Positions 52,277 to 61,432 of a DNA stretch of 64,000 nt are shown here, in pieces. How positions within the stretch are numbered: the first letter of the stretch is position 1; every line of letters starts with the position of its first letter. Source of the DNA: Anaerostipes hominis (ex Lee et al. 2021) (lineage in GTDB: Bacteria > Bacillota > Clostridia > Lachnospirales > Lachnospiraceae); the NCBI RefSeq assembly GCF_002270485.1, contig NZ_NQOG01000003.1, positions 1-64,000 of the forward strand. Direction: 5' to 3'. A program made the translations under genes and the position numbers. The notes beneath the pieces are model-generated. The model was not told the DNA's origin. It saw nothing but the letters and a program-made list of their open reading frames with translations, and ran no database searches.

Positions 52277-52316
52277 CTGACGGTGTTTGCCGTTCTGATT
52301 GTCAGTTTGCCGCTGA
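52277..52316. repeat. Direct repeat flanking the M20 gene, left copy
   Basis: Forty bases identical at 39 positions to 53594-53633. On the minus strand they encode SGKLTIRTANTVRK, the C-terminal segment of the DUF1697 gene at 53575-54093, so this is a detached copy of that gene's 3' end. Confidence 0.75.
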
Positions 52317-52328
52317 GCGGAATAAGTC

Positions 52329-53519
52329 TTAATCATTTCGATGTTTGCTCAACCAATTCATAGCACATATCGTGAGTATCGAACTCCCAAGGGACAATAT
52401 ATCTTCATTAAACACAACGCCTTGATTATGCATGGGTTTACCATACGCTTCATTTTCCTGGTTGATACCGGCGCCTAATAATAAATAGGCAATGGGCACC
52501 TGATAGCTAAAGGAAGCAAAGTCTTCGCTGCCCATACCTCCCTGAGGCAATATCCTGACTTGCTGAGGGGCAATGAATTGCTTAATGTAATCGCAAAACT
52601 CATAGATCATCTCATCGTTGTTTATCAGAGGCGGCGCACTGGATAATTCCGTTACAACTGCCCTTCCTCTGAAGGATTGGGCACACAGATTTGAAATTTC
52701 TTGAATTCTTTCAAAAATTCTATCCCCTGTTTCTTTATTTTTGTAACGGATTGTTCCCTCTAAAACGACTTTTTCAGGAATAATATTGGGAGTTTGCCCA
52801 CCGGCAAATTTACCAATCGTTAATACACAAGGGTCTTGCGCCGCCACTTCTCTCGCTGCAATTTCCTGTAACGACAGGTAAATATGTGCCGCAATATTAA
52901 TTGGATCAACCCCATTTTCAGGCATCGCTCCGTGACAGCCCACGCCGCTTACTTCAATGCGAAACAAAGTGCAGCCAGCCATGAAATGGCCAAGACCACA
53001 CAGCACCATATTGCTCGGCGTACCAGAGTTTACATGAAGCGCCATGGCTGCATCTACCTTTGGATTTTCCAAAACACCGTCCTGAATCGCAGCCTTCGCC
53101 CCGCTAAAACCTTCTTCATCCTCCTGAAATAATAATTTTACTTTTCCCTGAAGCCGGTTTTGATACTTTTTAAGCAATTTTGCAGCACCTAACAGCATGG
53201 CGGTATGCATATCATGACCACAGCCATGCATAGCTCCGTTTACACTTTTAAAGTCTAAATCAGTTTCTTCCTTAATGGCTAAGCCGTCCATATCTGCTCT
53301 AAGCAGCATAGTTTTACCGGGGAGTTCACCGCTGATTGTTGCCACAATTGAGCTATTGGCAATGTCCTGGGGTTCATATCCATACGCAATTAGCTTCTCT
53401 TTCACAAATGCTTTGGTATATTGCAGCTGTATCCCAACCTCAGCATTTTGATGTATTTCTCTTCTGATTTTTACCAACTCTGACTGTAATAATTTTGCTT
53501 GCTGATAGATTTCTTTCAT
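52329..53519 (-). CDS. M20 family amidohydrolase/carboxypeptidase
   Basis: A 396-residue metallopeptidase-fold amidohydrolase. Metal ligands and catalytic motif in GAMHGCGHDMHTAMLLG (~93-110), EDEEGFSGA (~134-142), and a C-terminal His in GKPMHNQGVVF (~365). Members hydrolyse N-acyl amino acids or small peptides. The gene lies between two 40-bp direct repeats of a DUF1697 3' end, suggesting insertion. No ECF or ABC partner is nearby. Confidence 0.88.
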   Translation of the reverse strand: MKEIYQQAKLLQSELVKIRREIHQNAEVGIQLQYTKAFVKEKLIAYGYEPQDIANSSIVATISGELPGKTMLLRADMDGLAIKEETDLDFKSVNGAMHGCGHDMHTAMLLGAAKLLKKYQNRLQGKVKLLFQEDEEGFSGAKAAIQDGVLENPKVDAAMALHVNSGTPSNMVLCGLGHFMAGCTLFRIEVSGVGCHGAMPENGVDPINIAAHIYLSLQEIAAREVAAQDPCVLTIGKFAGGQTPNIIPEKVVLEGTIRYKNKETGDRIFERIQEISNLCAQSFRGRAVVTELSSAPPLINNDEMIYEFCDYIKQFIAPQQVRILPQGGMGSEDFASFSYQVPIAYLLLGAGINQENEAYGKPMHNQGVVFNEDILSLGSSILTICAMNWLSKHRND

Positions 53520-53574
53520 AGCAATTCCTTTCCATTATATTATTCTAACCCAGCTCTTCTCCATATTAAAAGCC

Positions 53575-54093
53575 TTACATGCCATTTATCTTCCTGACGG
53601 TGTTTGCCGTTCGGATTGTCAGTTTGCCGCTGATATTCGCACTTGCCGTCTCCCTCCACCAGTTTGTCTTTTGATAATCCTTCCGGCTGAAAGACCAGAA
53701 TACCGCTTCCTTATAATTCTGAATCTTTTCCAAACCCTCCCTGGGTTCTCCGATCTCGTCCCGCACTTCAGCAAATGTAGCCGGAGGCATAATAAAAATC
53801 AGATTATCATAGATTTCCTTATTTTCATCACCCCACCAGTCAGGCGCGTGTTGCAAAATATCTTCGAGATCCTCTTTTGATATGACGAAAACCGGAATAT
53901 CCAGACCAAACCACTTTTTTATCGTTGTTTCAATCCGGTCTGTAAGGCTCACTATATTCTCTTCATCACTTGAAAAAATCACATTGCCACTGTTCAGATA
54001 GGTCTTAACCGCTCCGAATCCAAGCTCCTCAAAAGCTTTCTTCAGTTCAGCCATCGGAACTTTATTTTTTCCACTTATATTGACTCCACGCAA
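53575..54093 (-). CDS. DUF1697 protein, 5' end disturbed
   Basis: About 172 residues of a DUF1697 protein: LRGVNISGKNKVPMAELKKA, YLNSGNVIFSS, and the usual C-terminal SGKLTIRTANTVRK. The family normally starts with a Met followed by RYIALLRG; here RYIALLRG is present in frame but the codons before it come from a TudS-like remnant and a stop, with no ATG. Translation would need a TTG at 54093. Function of DUF1697 is unknown; this copy is probably weakly expressed or dead. Confidence 0.65.
   Translation of the reverse strand: MRGVNISGKNKVPMAELKKAFEELGFGAVKTYLNSGNVIFSSDEENIVSLTDRIETTIKKWFGLDIPVFVISKEDLEDILQHAPDWWGDENKEIYDNLIFIMPPATFAEVRDEIGEPREGLEKIQNYKEAVFWSFSRKDYQKTNWWRETASANISGKLTIRTANTVRKINGM
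53594..53633. repeat. Direct repeat flanking the M20 gene, right copy
   Basis: The right-hand 40-bp copy, lying within the 3' end of the DUF1697 gene; see 52277-52316. Confidence 0.75.
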
Positions 54094-54412
54094 AAGCGCA
54101 ATATATCTCGTTGCTTCCTAACTGCTGAAGTTTTTCTTGTATATTGTCCGTTCCCTTTATGCCTATCATGGGAATAGATATGTTTTCTCGCAAAAGCTGG
54201 TGAAAAATTTTTTCTATAAATAGTCCCATACCATTGATTTCTGCATCATTGTCCGATGTTGTTTCGACACCACAATTTGGAGAACGATTTGCCCCAATAA
54301 TACCGATAACTTCAAATCCATATTTCTTATATTCCATGATATGTTGCACTACATAATCAGCCAGGCAACAAAAACAACCTTTTTACTTCTACCATCATTG
54401 AACATAGTATAT
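54062..54412 (-). pseudogene. TudS/DUF523-related desulfidase remnant
   Basis: The main piece (54349-54062) reads EYKKYGFEVIGIIGANRSPN and CGVETT, the cysteine-containing C-terminal half of CD3072/TudS-type proteins. A short N-terminal piece (54412-54355) reading MFNDGRSKKVVFVAWL ends in a stop. The middle with the first cluster cysteines is deleted, and the 3' end runs into the DUF1697 gene. Confidence 0.65.
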
Positions 54413-54542
54413 ACTCTCACAAATTTTAATTATTAACCCGAAAGTCAGTGTATGATTTGTTCCAATCACCTTTACCAATTTCCATTGTGGAACTGTACCG
54501 TCATCGCCCTAATACTCATCCATTGAAATAATCTTATCTTTC

Positions 54543-54893
54543 CTAGTCATTGGTATTTTCTATTGCTTTCAAATTTTTTGCCTTCTCTTGCGCTGTATTA
54601 CCTAATTTTTCATAGGCACAGATGCCGTCTTTCCAATTTTTCAGATTGCGAAGTCTTGCTCCGTGATCACCATGCTCTGGATCATCAAACAGGTCTCTGA
54701 GCTTTTGGCAGGGCATATCTGAGCATTCCCCACAATGTTCAAGCCCCTTTTCAATACAGCATATCGCTTTATCGCACTTACCCCAAAACATAATTCCTCT
54801 ATTGGCTTTGCAGCCCTTACACCCGATTTTATCTTTCCATTCACACACGCCGCAATATGTACCACAAAAGGCTATCATTTTTTTATTTATCAT
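54543..54893 (-). CDS. DUF3795 cysteine-rich protein
   Basis: A 116-residue protein with the DUF3795 cysteine pattern: CGTYCGVCEWKDKIGCKGC (~10-28), then CDKAICCIEKGLEHCGEC and MPCQKL. Likely binds zinc or an Fe-S cluster; function unknown. Length is normal for the family. The 54413-54542 gap downstream holds only a decayed frame (reading DGTVPQWKLVKVIGTNHT) with a stop inside. Confidence 0.8.
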   Translation of the reverse strand: MINKKMIAFCGTYCGVCEWKDKIGCKGCKANRGIMFWGKCDKAICCIEKGLEHCGECSDMPCQKLRDLFDDPEHGDHGARLRNLKNWKDGICAYEKLGNTAQEKAKNLKAIENTND

Positions 54894-55033
54894 CGAGAAC
54901 TTCCCTTTACTATTTATCTATTAGCATTTCCAAAGCATCTTCTATTGTGACACATTTCGCATATCTTTTAGAACATTTATATACTCATAATAATCAACAT
55001 CTCTGCACTCCTGTCAAACTGATTCGTCATTTC

Positions 55034-55645
55034 TTACTTCTCGATTGAAATAAACGGAGGAAAGGTATCAGAGCTATCGTTACGCCGCATAGTTTTTGAG
55101 TCCACATCAAAACACTTGCCGTTGTATTCATAGTGTAGCTTATTAGCTTTAACATAAAAACAATGTTCTGATTGAAATGCAACGGGCTTAAAATGCCCTT
55201 CTTGTATCGGCTGATCCCGATACAAGACTTGATCTTCCGATAACTTCAGCACATCATTTTCAAGACGCACATCATAAATTCCACTTACGATAGCCTCTGC
55301 TGCCACATTTTTCCCTGAAGCTGAAATGAAACGAAAACAGCCAGTCAAACTATTCGTGCTTTTTCGCTCCGCCAGTTCAAATCGGAACAGGGATACACCA
55401 CTGAAATCTTTTCGCAATTTTTCCCGTTCTCCATCCTTTCCCATGAGCCATATCTTCTCATTAGATACAATAAACATATCCAACTGAAATCCACTCTGAG
55501 AATATTTTAGATTAGAGAAAGATATTGAATCAAAGTAAACGCCCTGTAACACACCATTTTCAAGTTCGTAAACTAATTCCTTTGTAGACAGCGTTTTGCC
55601 ATCCACATTCGCTTCAATGAAGTTGATGATTTCTTTCATTAGCAC
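55034..55645 (-). CDS. Hypothetical protein
   Basis: A 203-residue protein not recognised. No signal peptide or membrane segment; beta-rich composition, with KYSQSGFQLDMFIVSNEKIW and a C-terminal half resembling a short barrel. No ribosome binding site of note and no operon partner. It may belong to a Clostridia-specific family. Confidence 0.55.
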   Translation of the reverse strand: MLMKEIINFIEANVDGKTLSTKELVYELENGVLQGVYFDSISFSNLKYSQSGFQLDMFIVSNEKIWLMGKDGEREKLRKDFSGVSLFRFELAERKSTNSLTGCFRFISASGKNVAAEAIVSGIYDVRLENDVLKLSEDQVLYRDQPIQEGHFKPVAFQSEHCFYVKANKLHYEYNGKCFDVDSKTMRRNDSSDTFPPFISIEK

Positions 55646-55850
55646 CCGACCATCCTTTCAATTTGAAATACACCTTTTCCACCAAGAACGCATAAAAGCA
55701 ACTTAAAATTTTCAAGCTTCACAACTTCTGATTTTCTTTCCCGCTCAGCTATACAGCAGCTTTACTAAATCCACGCCAACCTCTATGATATGCCCATCCC
55801 TTTCGTTTTTTTGTTTTGGTCAATTTATAGACGAACTGAAAGTTATCGCA

Positions 55851-56120
55851 TTACACAAAGTGTTTTCGTACCATCGCCGAGTAATTGTCATATTGCTGAA
55901 AACCATACCGTTCATAAAATGGAATCGTTTTCGGGTCAGACGGCATGACCTTTACATACAAAAGACTTTCAAAGCAGCTCATAATCTGTTTCATCAATTC
56001 ATCTTCAATATGTAGCCCTTGATATGCAGGGTCTACCAAAAGTTAATGTAAAAAAGCAACCGTTTCCCCATCATCCAATGCACGAACAAGTATTGCGTTC
56101 CTCCCATTCGGATTTCCTTA
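55851..56120 (-). pseudogene. GNAT acetyltransferase remnant
   Basis: In one frame the minus strand reads NAILVRALDDGETVAFLH, a stop codon (56041-56043), then LLVDPAYQGLHIEDELMKQI to YERYGFQQ. This is the acetyl-CoA-binding half of a GNAT protein with a nonsense mutation; the N-terminal half is absent. Confidence 0.7.
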
Positions 56121-56157
56121 TTTCATTTTTTCTTAACACTCACCTGATTATTACCCT

Positions 56158-56847
56158 TTATATCAACTTTAGCAGTTCTGTATGTATATATCCGTTTGTA
56201 GCTGCTACGCTGCTGCCCTTTTTCGGGTCAAGCGGTTTCCCCGTAAAATCAGTCATTTGACCGCCAGCTTCCTGAATCAACAGCATACCGGCAGCATAGT
56301 CCCAGGGATTCAGGTAAATCTCGAAATATCCCCCTTGTCTGCCACAGGCGGTATATGCCAGTTCCAGAGCGGCAGAACCAATCCTGCGGACATCCTGGCA
56401 CTGACCGAACACCCTGCGGAACCGGGCAAAGTTTTCATCGGCCAGCTCTCTTTTTGCTGTTCCCAATCCAATCATCGTGTCGGATAGTTTTTCTGCGTTT
56501 GATACATGTATGGGCTGTCCATTTAAGAAGCTGCCCTTGCCTTTAACCGCTGAAAACACTTCTTCATGGAAGGGATCATACACGATCCCCATAACAATTT
56601 CCCCCTGGCGGCAAAGGGCTAAAGATACAGCACTGTGCTGATAATCGTGCATAAGGTTTGTAGTCCCGTCAACCGGGTCTAAAATCCAAAAGCTATCCGC
56701 ATCTATCTCCTGCAATCCGGTTTCTTCTCCAAGAAACTGAATATCCGGTGCAAGGGCAAACAGTTCCTTCTTTAAGAAATTTTGCACGGCAATATCTACC
56801 TGCGTTACATAGTCTGCAAGACCCTTTTCTTTCACATGAGCAGCCAT
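56158..56847 (-). CDS. Inositol monophosphatase family protein, N-terminally short
   Basis: A 229-residue IMPase-type phosphatase. Metal-binding motifs are GEETG (~40-44) and WILDPVDGTTNLMH (~54-67), and the second motif is LNPWDYAAGMLLIQEAGG (~179-196). Normally 30 or so residues of helix precede YVTQVDIA; these are missing because the start is fused behind a 26-residue remnant ORF two bases upstream. Active-site residues are present, so activity may remain. Confidence 0.75.
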   Translation of the reverse strand: MAAHVKEKGLADYVTQVDIAVQNFLKKELFALAPDIQFLGEETGLQEIDADSFWILDPVDGTTNLMHDYQHSAVSLALCRQGEIVMGIVYDPFHEEVFSAVKGKGSFLNGQPIHVSNAEKLSDTMIGLGTAKRELADENFARFRRVFGQCQDVRRIGSAALELAYTACGRQGGYFEIYLNPWDYAAGMLLIQEAGGQMTDFTGKPLDPKKGSSVAATNGYIHTELLKLI

Positions 56848-56848
56848 T

Positions 56849-56929
56849 TCACGGTTCTTTATGAGCCCCGCTCAGAAAACCGATAACTCCAATTTCCCAT
56901 TCAAATTCTTCAGCATACCATTTTTTCAT
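56849..56929 (-). pseudogene. TIGR04076-like protein, N-terminal remnant
   Basis: A 26-codon ORF (MKKWYAEEFEWEIGVIGFLSG...) whose ATG overlaps the stop of the gene at 56926 in an ATGA arrangement. It resembles, from memory, the start of TIGR04076-type cysteine-rich small proteins, but ends before the cysteines. Confidence 0.4.
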
Positions 56930-57417
56930 TTTGCATCCCCGTTTTTGTACATATTGAAAAACAGTTCTCTAAATTCTTTCTCCGAAAGTCTTAACTCTGT
57001 TTCGTTATAATAAGGAGCACCATCTCTGATTCCGAATTCAAGAGCAGTAGGTCCGTCTAAGTAGTAAGCTTTATATGCGTAGTCAATCGCTTCTGCCTGT
57101 CGAACATAATCTACTAAAGCCTTTGCTGCATTTCTGGATTTTTCGTCCGACATACCGCCAACTGCAAGACCTGAGCCTGCACAGTAAATATCTAAGTAAA
57201 CTTCTTCCGCTTCTTCCGATGTCGCCAGAATACAGTATGAAAAAAGATTCTCCATATTTTCCGTTTCATAAATTGGTTGACCAAATAGCGCTTTGATTTT
57301 ACCGCATATGAGCGGAAATTGATTTCCATAATTTGAAAAGTCTTCAATAAAATTATATAGTTTACTGCTATCTGTTAATTTTTTCATGCTTTTCACTGAT
57401 TGAAATGTGTATGGCAT
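56926..57417 (-). CDS. Hypothetical protein
   Basis: A 163-residue protein of unknown family starting MPYTFQSVKSMKKLTDSSK. Soluble, mixed alpha/beta, acidic; no motif recognised. Its stop overlaps the start of a short remnant ORF (56929), suggesting that an intact partner gene once followed in the operon. Confidence 0.6.
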   Translation of the reverse strand: MPYTFQSVKSMKKLTDSSKLYNFIEDFSNYGNQFPLICGKIKALFGQPIYETENMENLFSYCILATSEEAEEVYLDIYCAGSGLAVGGMSDEKSRNAAKALVDYVRQAEAIDYAYKAYYLDGPTALEFGIRDGAPYYNETELRLSEKEFRELFFNMYKNGDAK

Positions 57418-57465
57418 TTTATCCTCCTCTGCTTTAGAGCATATTTGAAAATTTTATGTTTTTCT

Positions 57466-57606
57466 CTAGTTATTCAGAAGTTTTGTTAAATCCTCAATAG
57501 AAGCATCCATCTTCACAGAGAGTTCTTCCATAGACATTCCGGCATTCAGAAAACGCTTGACCACCATTTTCATATCCCCACCAACCCCTATGAGATGCTC
57601 GTCCAG
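57466..57606 (-). pseudogene. C-terminal tail of a transposase/Rpn-type nuclease
   Basis: A frame without start reads KMVVKRFLNAGMSMEELSVK and ASIEDLTKLL before its stop, similar in style to the tail of PD-(D/E)XK family transposase-like (Rpn) proteins. Short, so tentative. Nothing else was found in the gap 57418-57692. Confidence 0.35.
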
Positions 57607-57692
57607 ATCTCTGTTGTGTTACTCACCGACAAACCTGAATTAATTTATACAACAATCTCCTCGATAAACTGAAAGTTGTCGTTGTTCTAAAT

Positions 57693-58682
57693 TTACTGTG
57701 CTATTTCCTTGATATAGTTGGCAACATCATTCGGAATAGAATAGTATATCTCCATGTCCTCCATGCCGGATAGAGTGCCGGGAATAATATCCAATATATA
57801 ATATTGATTCTGAACTTCAAACACAGTCATCTTTTCATTTTCCACCAAATTTTTCTCTTTTGTATGACGCTCTAATTGATAAGTCGTTATCGCACATATA
57901 TCATTTTTTTCATCAGGTATTTGTCCGATTTCTGTCCATGTATCCTGCTTTATCTGATTATAAAATTCTGCAATTTCCTCCAACTCTGTCATCGTATAAG
58001 ATGCTTCTGGATTCTGAAAAACAATTTCTATTTTTTGCTCTTTTGAAACATCTGCAAGCTCATCTGCACTATATGAATGGCTCTTTGCCGCGTTTCCTCC
58101 ACTGAAGCCGTCAAAATTATCCAAGTCCAAGTCTTTTGCGCTGCCCGGCTCAAAATCTTTTACTCCCCAAGATGCAAAAATATCATTTTTATCTGAAATA
58201 TCCGAACCCTTCTGTACCAGATTTACAATATATTTTCCGGTTGATACCGGAATATGATACTTTACAGGATTATCCTCAAAGAGTTCTTTTATATAAAAAT
58301 TCCCGTTATCCTCATAAAATTGTTCCTCTCCCATGCTAATTTCCGGCGCCCCTTTTTCAAGCCAAAATTCGTCTGTCACTTTTTCATAAGACATGATGAT
58401 GTACTGTAATTCAGCTTGTGCAGGAATTTCATTAACTTCTTCCCACTCTGTCCAATTCGCATTCTGCAGGTAATTGGCAATATCGTTTTTTCCGTTAATC
58501 TGAAAAATTACTATATCTTCCGGCGATACGAACTCAATAAGCTGTTCCTCCGAAACATCTTCCGGGTTTATTGTTGCCGCTAATGCGTTGTCTGTTTCCT
58601 GTGTTTTTTTCATTTCACACCCGACAAACAGAGTGATACAGCACATTAATGTAATTGCGAATACAAGTTTTTTACTATTCAT
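57693..58682 (-). CDS. Lipoprotein with two similar domains
   Basis: A 329-residue secreted lipoprotein: charged start, hydrophobic segment and lipobox LFVGC (Cys ~22). The mature part appears duplicated: ~45-150 (ISMGEEQFYEDNGNFYIKEL) and ~215-328 (MTVFEVQNQYYILDI), each with an upstream 'W-x-E' helix and ending in a YxIP-x-Y/N-x-I-x-x-I segment. No known family recognised. It is probably anchored on the outer face of the membrane. Monocistronic. Confidence 0.75.
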   Translation of the reverse strand: MNSKKLVFAITLMCCITLFVGCEMKKTQETDNALAATINPEDVSEEQLIEFVSPEDIVIFQINGKNDIANYLQNANWTEWEEVNEIPAQAELQYIIMSYEKVTDEFWLEKGAPEISMGEEQFYEDNGNFYIKELFEDNPVKYHIPVSTGKYIVNLVQKGSDISDKNDIFASWGVKDFEPGSAKDLDLDNFDGFSGGNAAKSHSYSADELADVSKEQKIEIVFQNPEASYTMTELEEIAEFYNQIKQDTWTEIGQIPDEKNDICAITTYQLERHTKEKNLVENEKMTVFEVQNQYYILDIIPGTLSGMEDMEIYYSIPNDVANYIKEIAQ

Positions 58683-58711
58683 GTTAATTACCCTTTTTCA
58701 TATCAAATTCC

Positions 58712-60185
58712 AATTGAACAAAATCGCTGCGCGATGGCCTACCAAGGCTGTGACATAGCGATTTTCTGTTTTCTGTAATAAAAACAGTGGAAAGCAAGTC
58801 CTAAAAGTAGTATTGTTAAGTTACCACACCAAACAATCAAACAGGATCGACCTTCCCACTGCCTATGAAAAGAATAACACCCTTCCGCTTGGTTGGCAAG
58901 CGGTTTTATGACCCAAATGCGCCTCCGTGTAAAGCAGTGACTTTTTGATACTACTGATTTTACATGGAGGATTTTATTATGTACGAAAAATACTTAGAAA
59001 AACTTGAGGAAGCCGCAAAAATCCGGAATCTTAAAGAACGTTCCATCAACTGTTATAAAAACTATGTCTCTTACTTTCTGAAATATCAGGGTAAGAATCC
59101 GGAGGAACTTACCTGTCAGGATGTCAGGACTTTTTTGCTTGCTAAAAAAGATGAAGGGCTGAAAGCCACAACCCTGAATCTTTATAATTCTGCCATCCGT
59201 TTTTTCTATCGGAATGTCCTGCACATCCTTTGGGATGACATCATGGTCCCACGGATGATTCTGGAACACAAGCATCAGTATCATGCATACATGGGGATCC
59301 AATCTTTCCTACCATCCGCATATTCATGTGGTGTCTACTGGCGGTGGTTTGGACACGGACCGGAATTGGCGGCAAAAAAAGGATGGCTTTTTTCTTCCCG
59401 GGAAGTCCTTAGCCGGGCTGTTTAAGGGAAAATTATTATCCGGGCTCAAAGCCCTGCGTGATGCCGGGAAACTATGCTATGAGGGAAACGCCGCCAGGTA
59501 CCGCAACCACTATGAATATCAGGAACTACTGAATGCCTGTTATGGGAAACACTGGGTTACGGATATCCGGGAGTCTTTTGCCGGTGCCGAAACGGTCATG
59601 AATTATCTGGGGGCGCTATACACATCGGATAGCGATCAGTAACAGCCGTATCCTCCGTATGGATGAAGATACGGTAACGATACGGGTAAAGGACTACAAA
59701 GATGGAGGTGTCTGGAAAGAACTGACCTTGGAGGGTGTGGAATTCGTCCGTCGGTTTTTGATGCATGTCCCACCGAAAAACTTTGTCAGGATACGCCACT
59801 ACGGTCTGCTTAGCAATCATAATAAGCGGAAACTGATCCCCCTTTGCAGGAATCTGATCGGCTGCCGTGAATTCCTGAGGCGTTTCAGGAAAGATGACAA
59901 GGTACACGCAATAAAGATCCTATATAAAAAAGATGTCACAGTATGTCCCCGCTGCGGTGGGACTGTAGCTTATGAAACATGTACTGGATGGGGCTATAGA
60001 AAGAGCAGCGCGTGACTCAGGGAAAATGAAATATGAGACGCGCAGAATAGGGGGAAAGGGGGAAGTATACCCAAAAGTCCGTGAAATGACAGGATGGTCG
60101 AGAGTATTTGAGAAAGTGAATGCCTCATACAGGTAAAGAGAGGGCTATTTGAATCCCCATATATCGGACGCGACTTTGTTCAATT
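58712..60185 (+). mobile_element. Degenerate IS91-type element with short terminal inverted repeats
   Basis: AATTGAACAAAATCGC at 58712-58727 and GCGACTTTGTTCAATT at 60170-60185 are inverted copies matching 15 of 16 bases, and bracket the integrase/IS91 transposase remnant (58979-60015). No target duplication was seen. IS91 elements are not supposed to have classical terminal inverted repeats, so the boundary claim is tentative. Confidence 0.5.
58979..60015 (+). pseudogene. Integrase/IS91-family transposase remnant
   Basis: Begins with a tyrosine-recombinase N-terminal SAM-like domain (MYEKYLEKLEEAAKIRNLKE, GGAGG ribosome binding site) that stops at VPRMILEHKH near 59265. It then jumps, by deletion with frame change, into an IS91 transposase at WGSNLSYHPHIHVVSTGGG. 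A further frameshift occurs at ~59609 (five G's where RYTHRIAIS should follow), after which RIRHYGLL and the zinc-finger-like CPRCGG end are readable. Both the integrase catalytic domain and the transposase N-terminus are lost. Confidence 0.85.
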
Positions 60186-60205
60186 CGGAAAAACCAAAAG
60201 TGTGC

Positions 60206-60241
60206 TGAATAAGAGGGCACAAGGGCTTGCCCTCTTATTCA
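60206..60241. repeat. 14-bp perfect hairpin at the edge of the AraC remnant
   Basis: TGAATAAGAGGGCA (60206-60219) and TGCCCTCTTATTCA (60228-60241) form a perfect stem with an 8-base loop and no T-run. It lies just outside the IS91-type inverted repeat and could be a mobile-element end structure. Confidence 0.6.
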
Positions 60242-61308
60242 ACCCACCTTCGGTTCTTTCCTTAGAAAATTTACTGAACGGCAGGGATGAGGAGTACTCC
60301 ACAATGTCCGAAATGTTTTCCCTGGAATTGGGAAAAGGCTATCCCGATCTGTCAGATGGCCCTAACCCCTTTATTTACTTTTCTTCTCAGGAGATTATTT
60401 ATGGAAGTGTCCTTATTGAGGGAACCAGCTATACGGTCCTGTTAGGTCCTGTATTTGAAGTTCCCGTTACAGCCCAGCTGATCAATCTATATAACAGGGA
60501 AACCATCATTCCGCCTGAAAATAAAGAAGCCATCACATAATTTTTGTATTCCATACCCCCGACAAACCGCATCCGCCTTGCAAAACATTTATCCCTGCTC
60601 CATCTGATCTTAAATAATAAAAGCGCGGATATTCAAGATATACTGGAAATAAGCTTTTCAGATAATACGCTGCGGGAATCCGTCAACGTGGAAGGCTTTC
60701 TGGAAAATCAGGAAAATGACACCCTCCGCTCTACCTATTATGCAGAGACAGAACTTTACGGCCATATACGCTCCGGCAAACCCTGATCTCTTAATGAAAC
60801 ATATGAAATCCTCACCGCTCAACCTAAGTGACAAAAAGCTGGCAAATTCCCCCCTGCGGCAGGCAAAAAATACATTCATCAGTACTGCTACAAGTGCAGG
60901 GATGCTCGGCGCCATCCCGGGCGGTGTTGATATTGAAAAAACATATCATCTTATGAATGTTTATATACAGGAATGTGAACAGCTGCAGTCCATAGAAAAA
61001 ATTGATTCTCTGCGATACCAAATGCTTGTGGATTTCTGTAAAAAGGTAGGAGAAGCGTCCGTGCCGCCAGACGGGTTGTCCGCCGATCTGTATATCTGCA
61101 TGAACTATATCAGAAGCCACACCAACCAACCGATTACGATCGAAGACGTTGCTTCCCAGATCAAACGCTGTTCACTTTTACAGAAAAGAGCCTGGCTGAG
61201 ATCAGCAGCTATTTCTGCTATTCCAGCCAGGCACATTTTCAAAGTGCTTTTAAAAAACAGTATGGCATCACGCCCATGCAGTACCGAAAACAAAGCCGGA
61301 TACTCTAA
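60242..61308 (+). pseudogene. AraC family transcriptional regulator, multiply disrupted
   Basis: Sensory and HTH regions of an AraC regulator can be followed through several lesions: a nonsense TAA at 60538, a frameshift near 60780, and another near 61170 after ITIEDVASQI where the second helix-turn-helix continues as CYSSQAHFQSAFKKQYG then ITPMQYRKQ in a new frame. It lies directly before the large fused reductase, whose regulator it may once have been. Confidence 0.8.
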
Positions 61309-61373
61309 TCTGTCCATCTAAACCTTTTGCTTTTTGCGGCTGCCATAAGAGTTGTCCTGATCTAAAAGGTGTA

Positions 61374-61415
61374 TAAGAAAGAGCGGCCTGATCCTCGCCG
61401 CTCTTTCTTCGCAAA
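61374..61415. terminator. Terminator between the AraC remnant and the fused reductase
   Basis: AAGAAAGAGCGGC pairs with GCCGCTCTTTCTT across a 9-base loop; T-rich on the minus strand arm itself and followed by AAAAAATATAAA on the plus strand. Probably serves the minus-strand reductase gene. Confidence 0.65.
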
Positions 61416-61432
61416 AAATATAAAATACTTTT

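Noticed and set aside
55656-55668. Another TTTCAATTTGAAA palindrome
   Set aside because: Identical to the one at 28190-28202 but located upstream of an unrelated hypothetical gene; shows this motif can occur by chance in AT-rich DNA.
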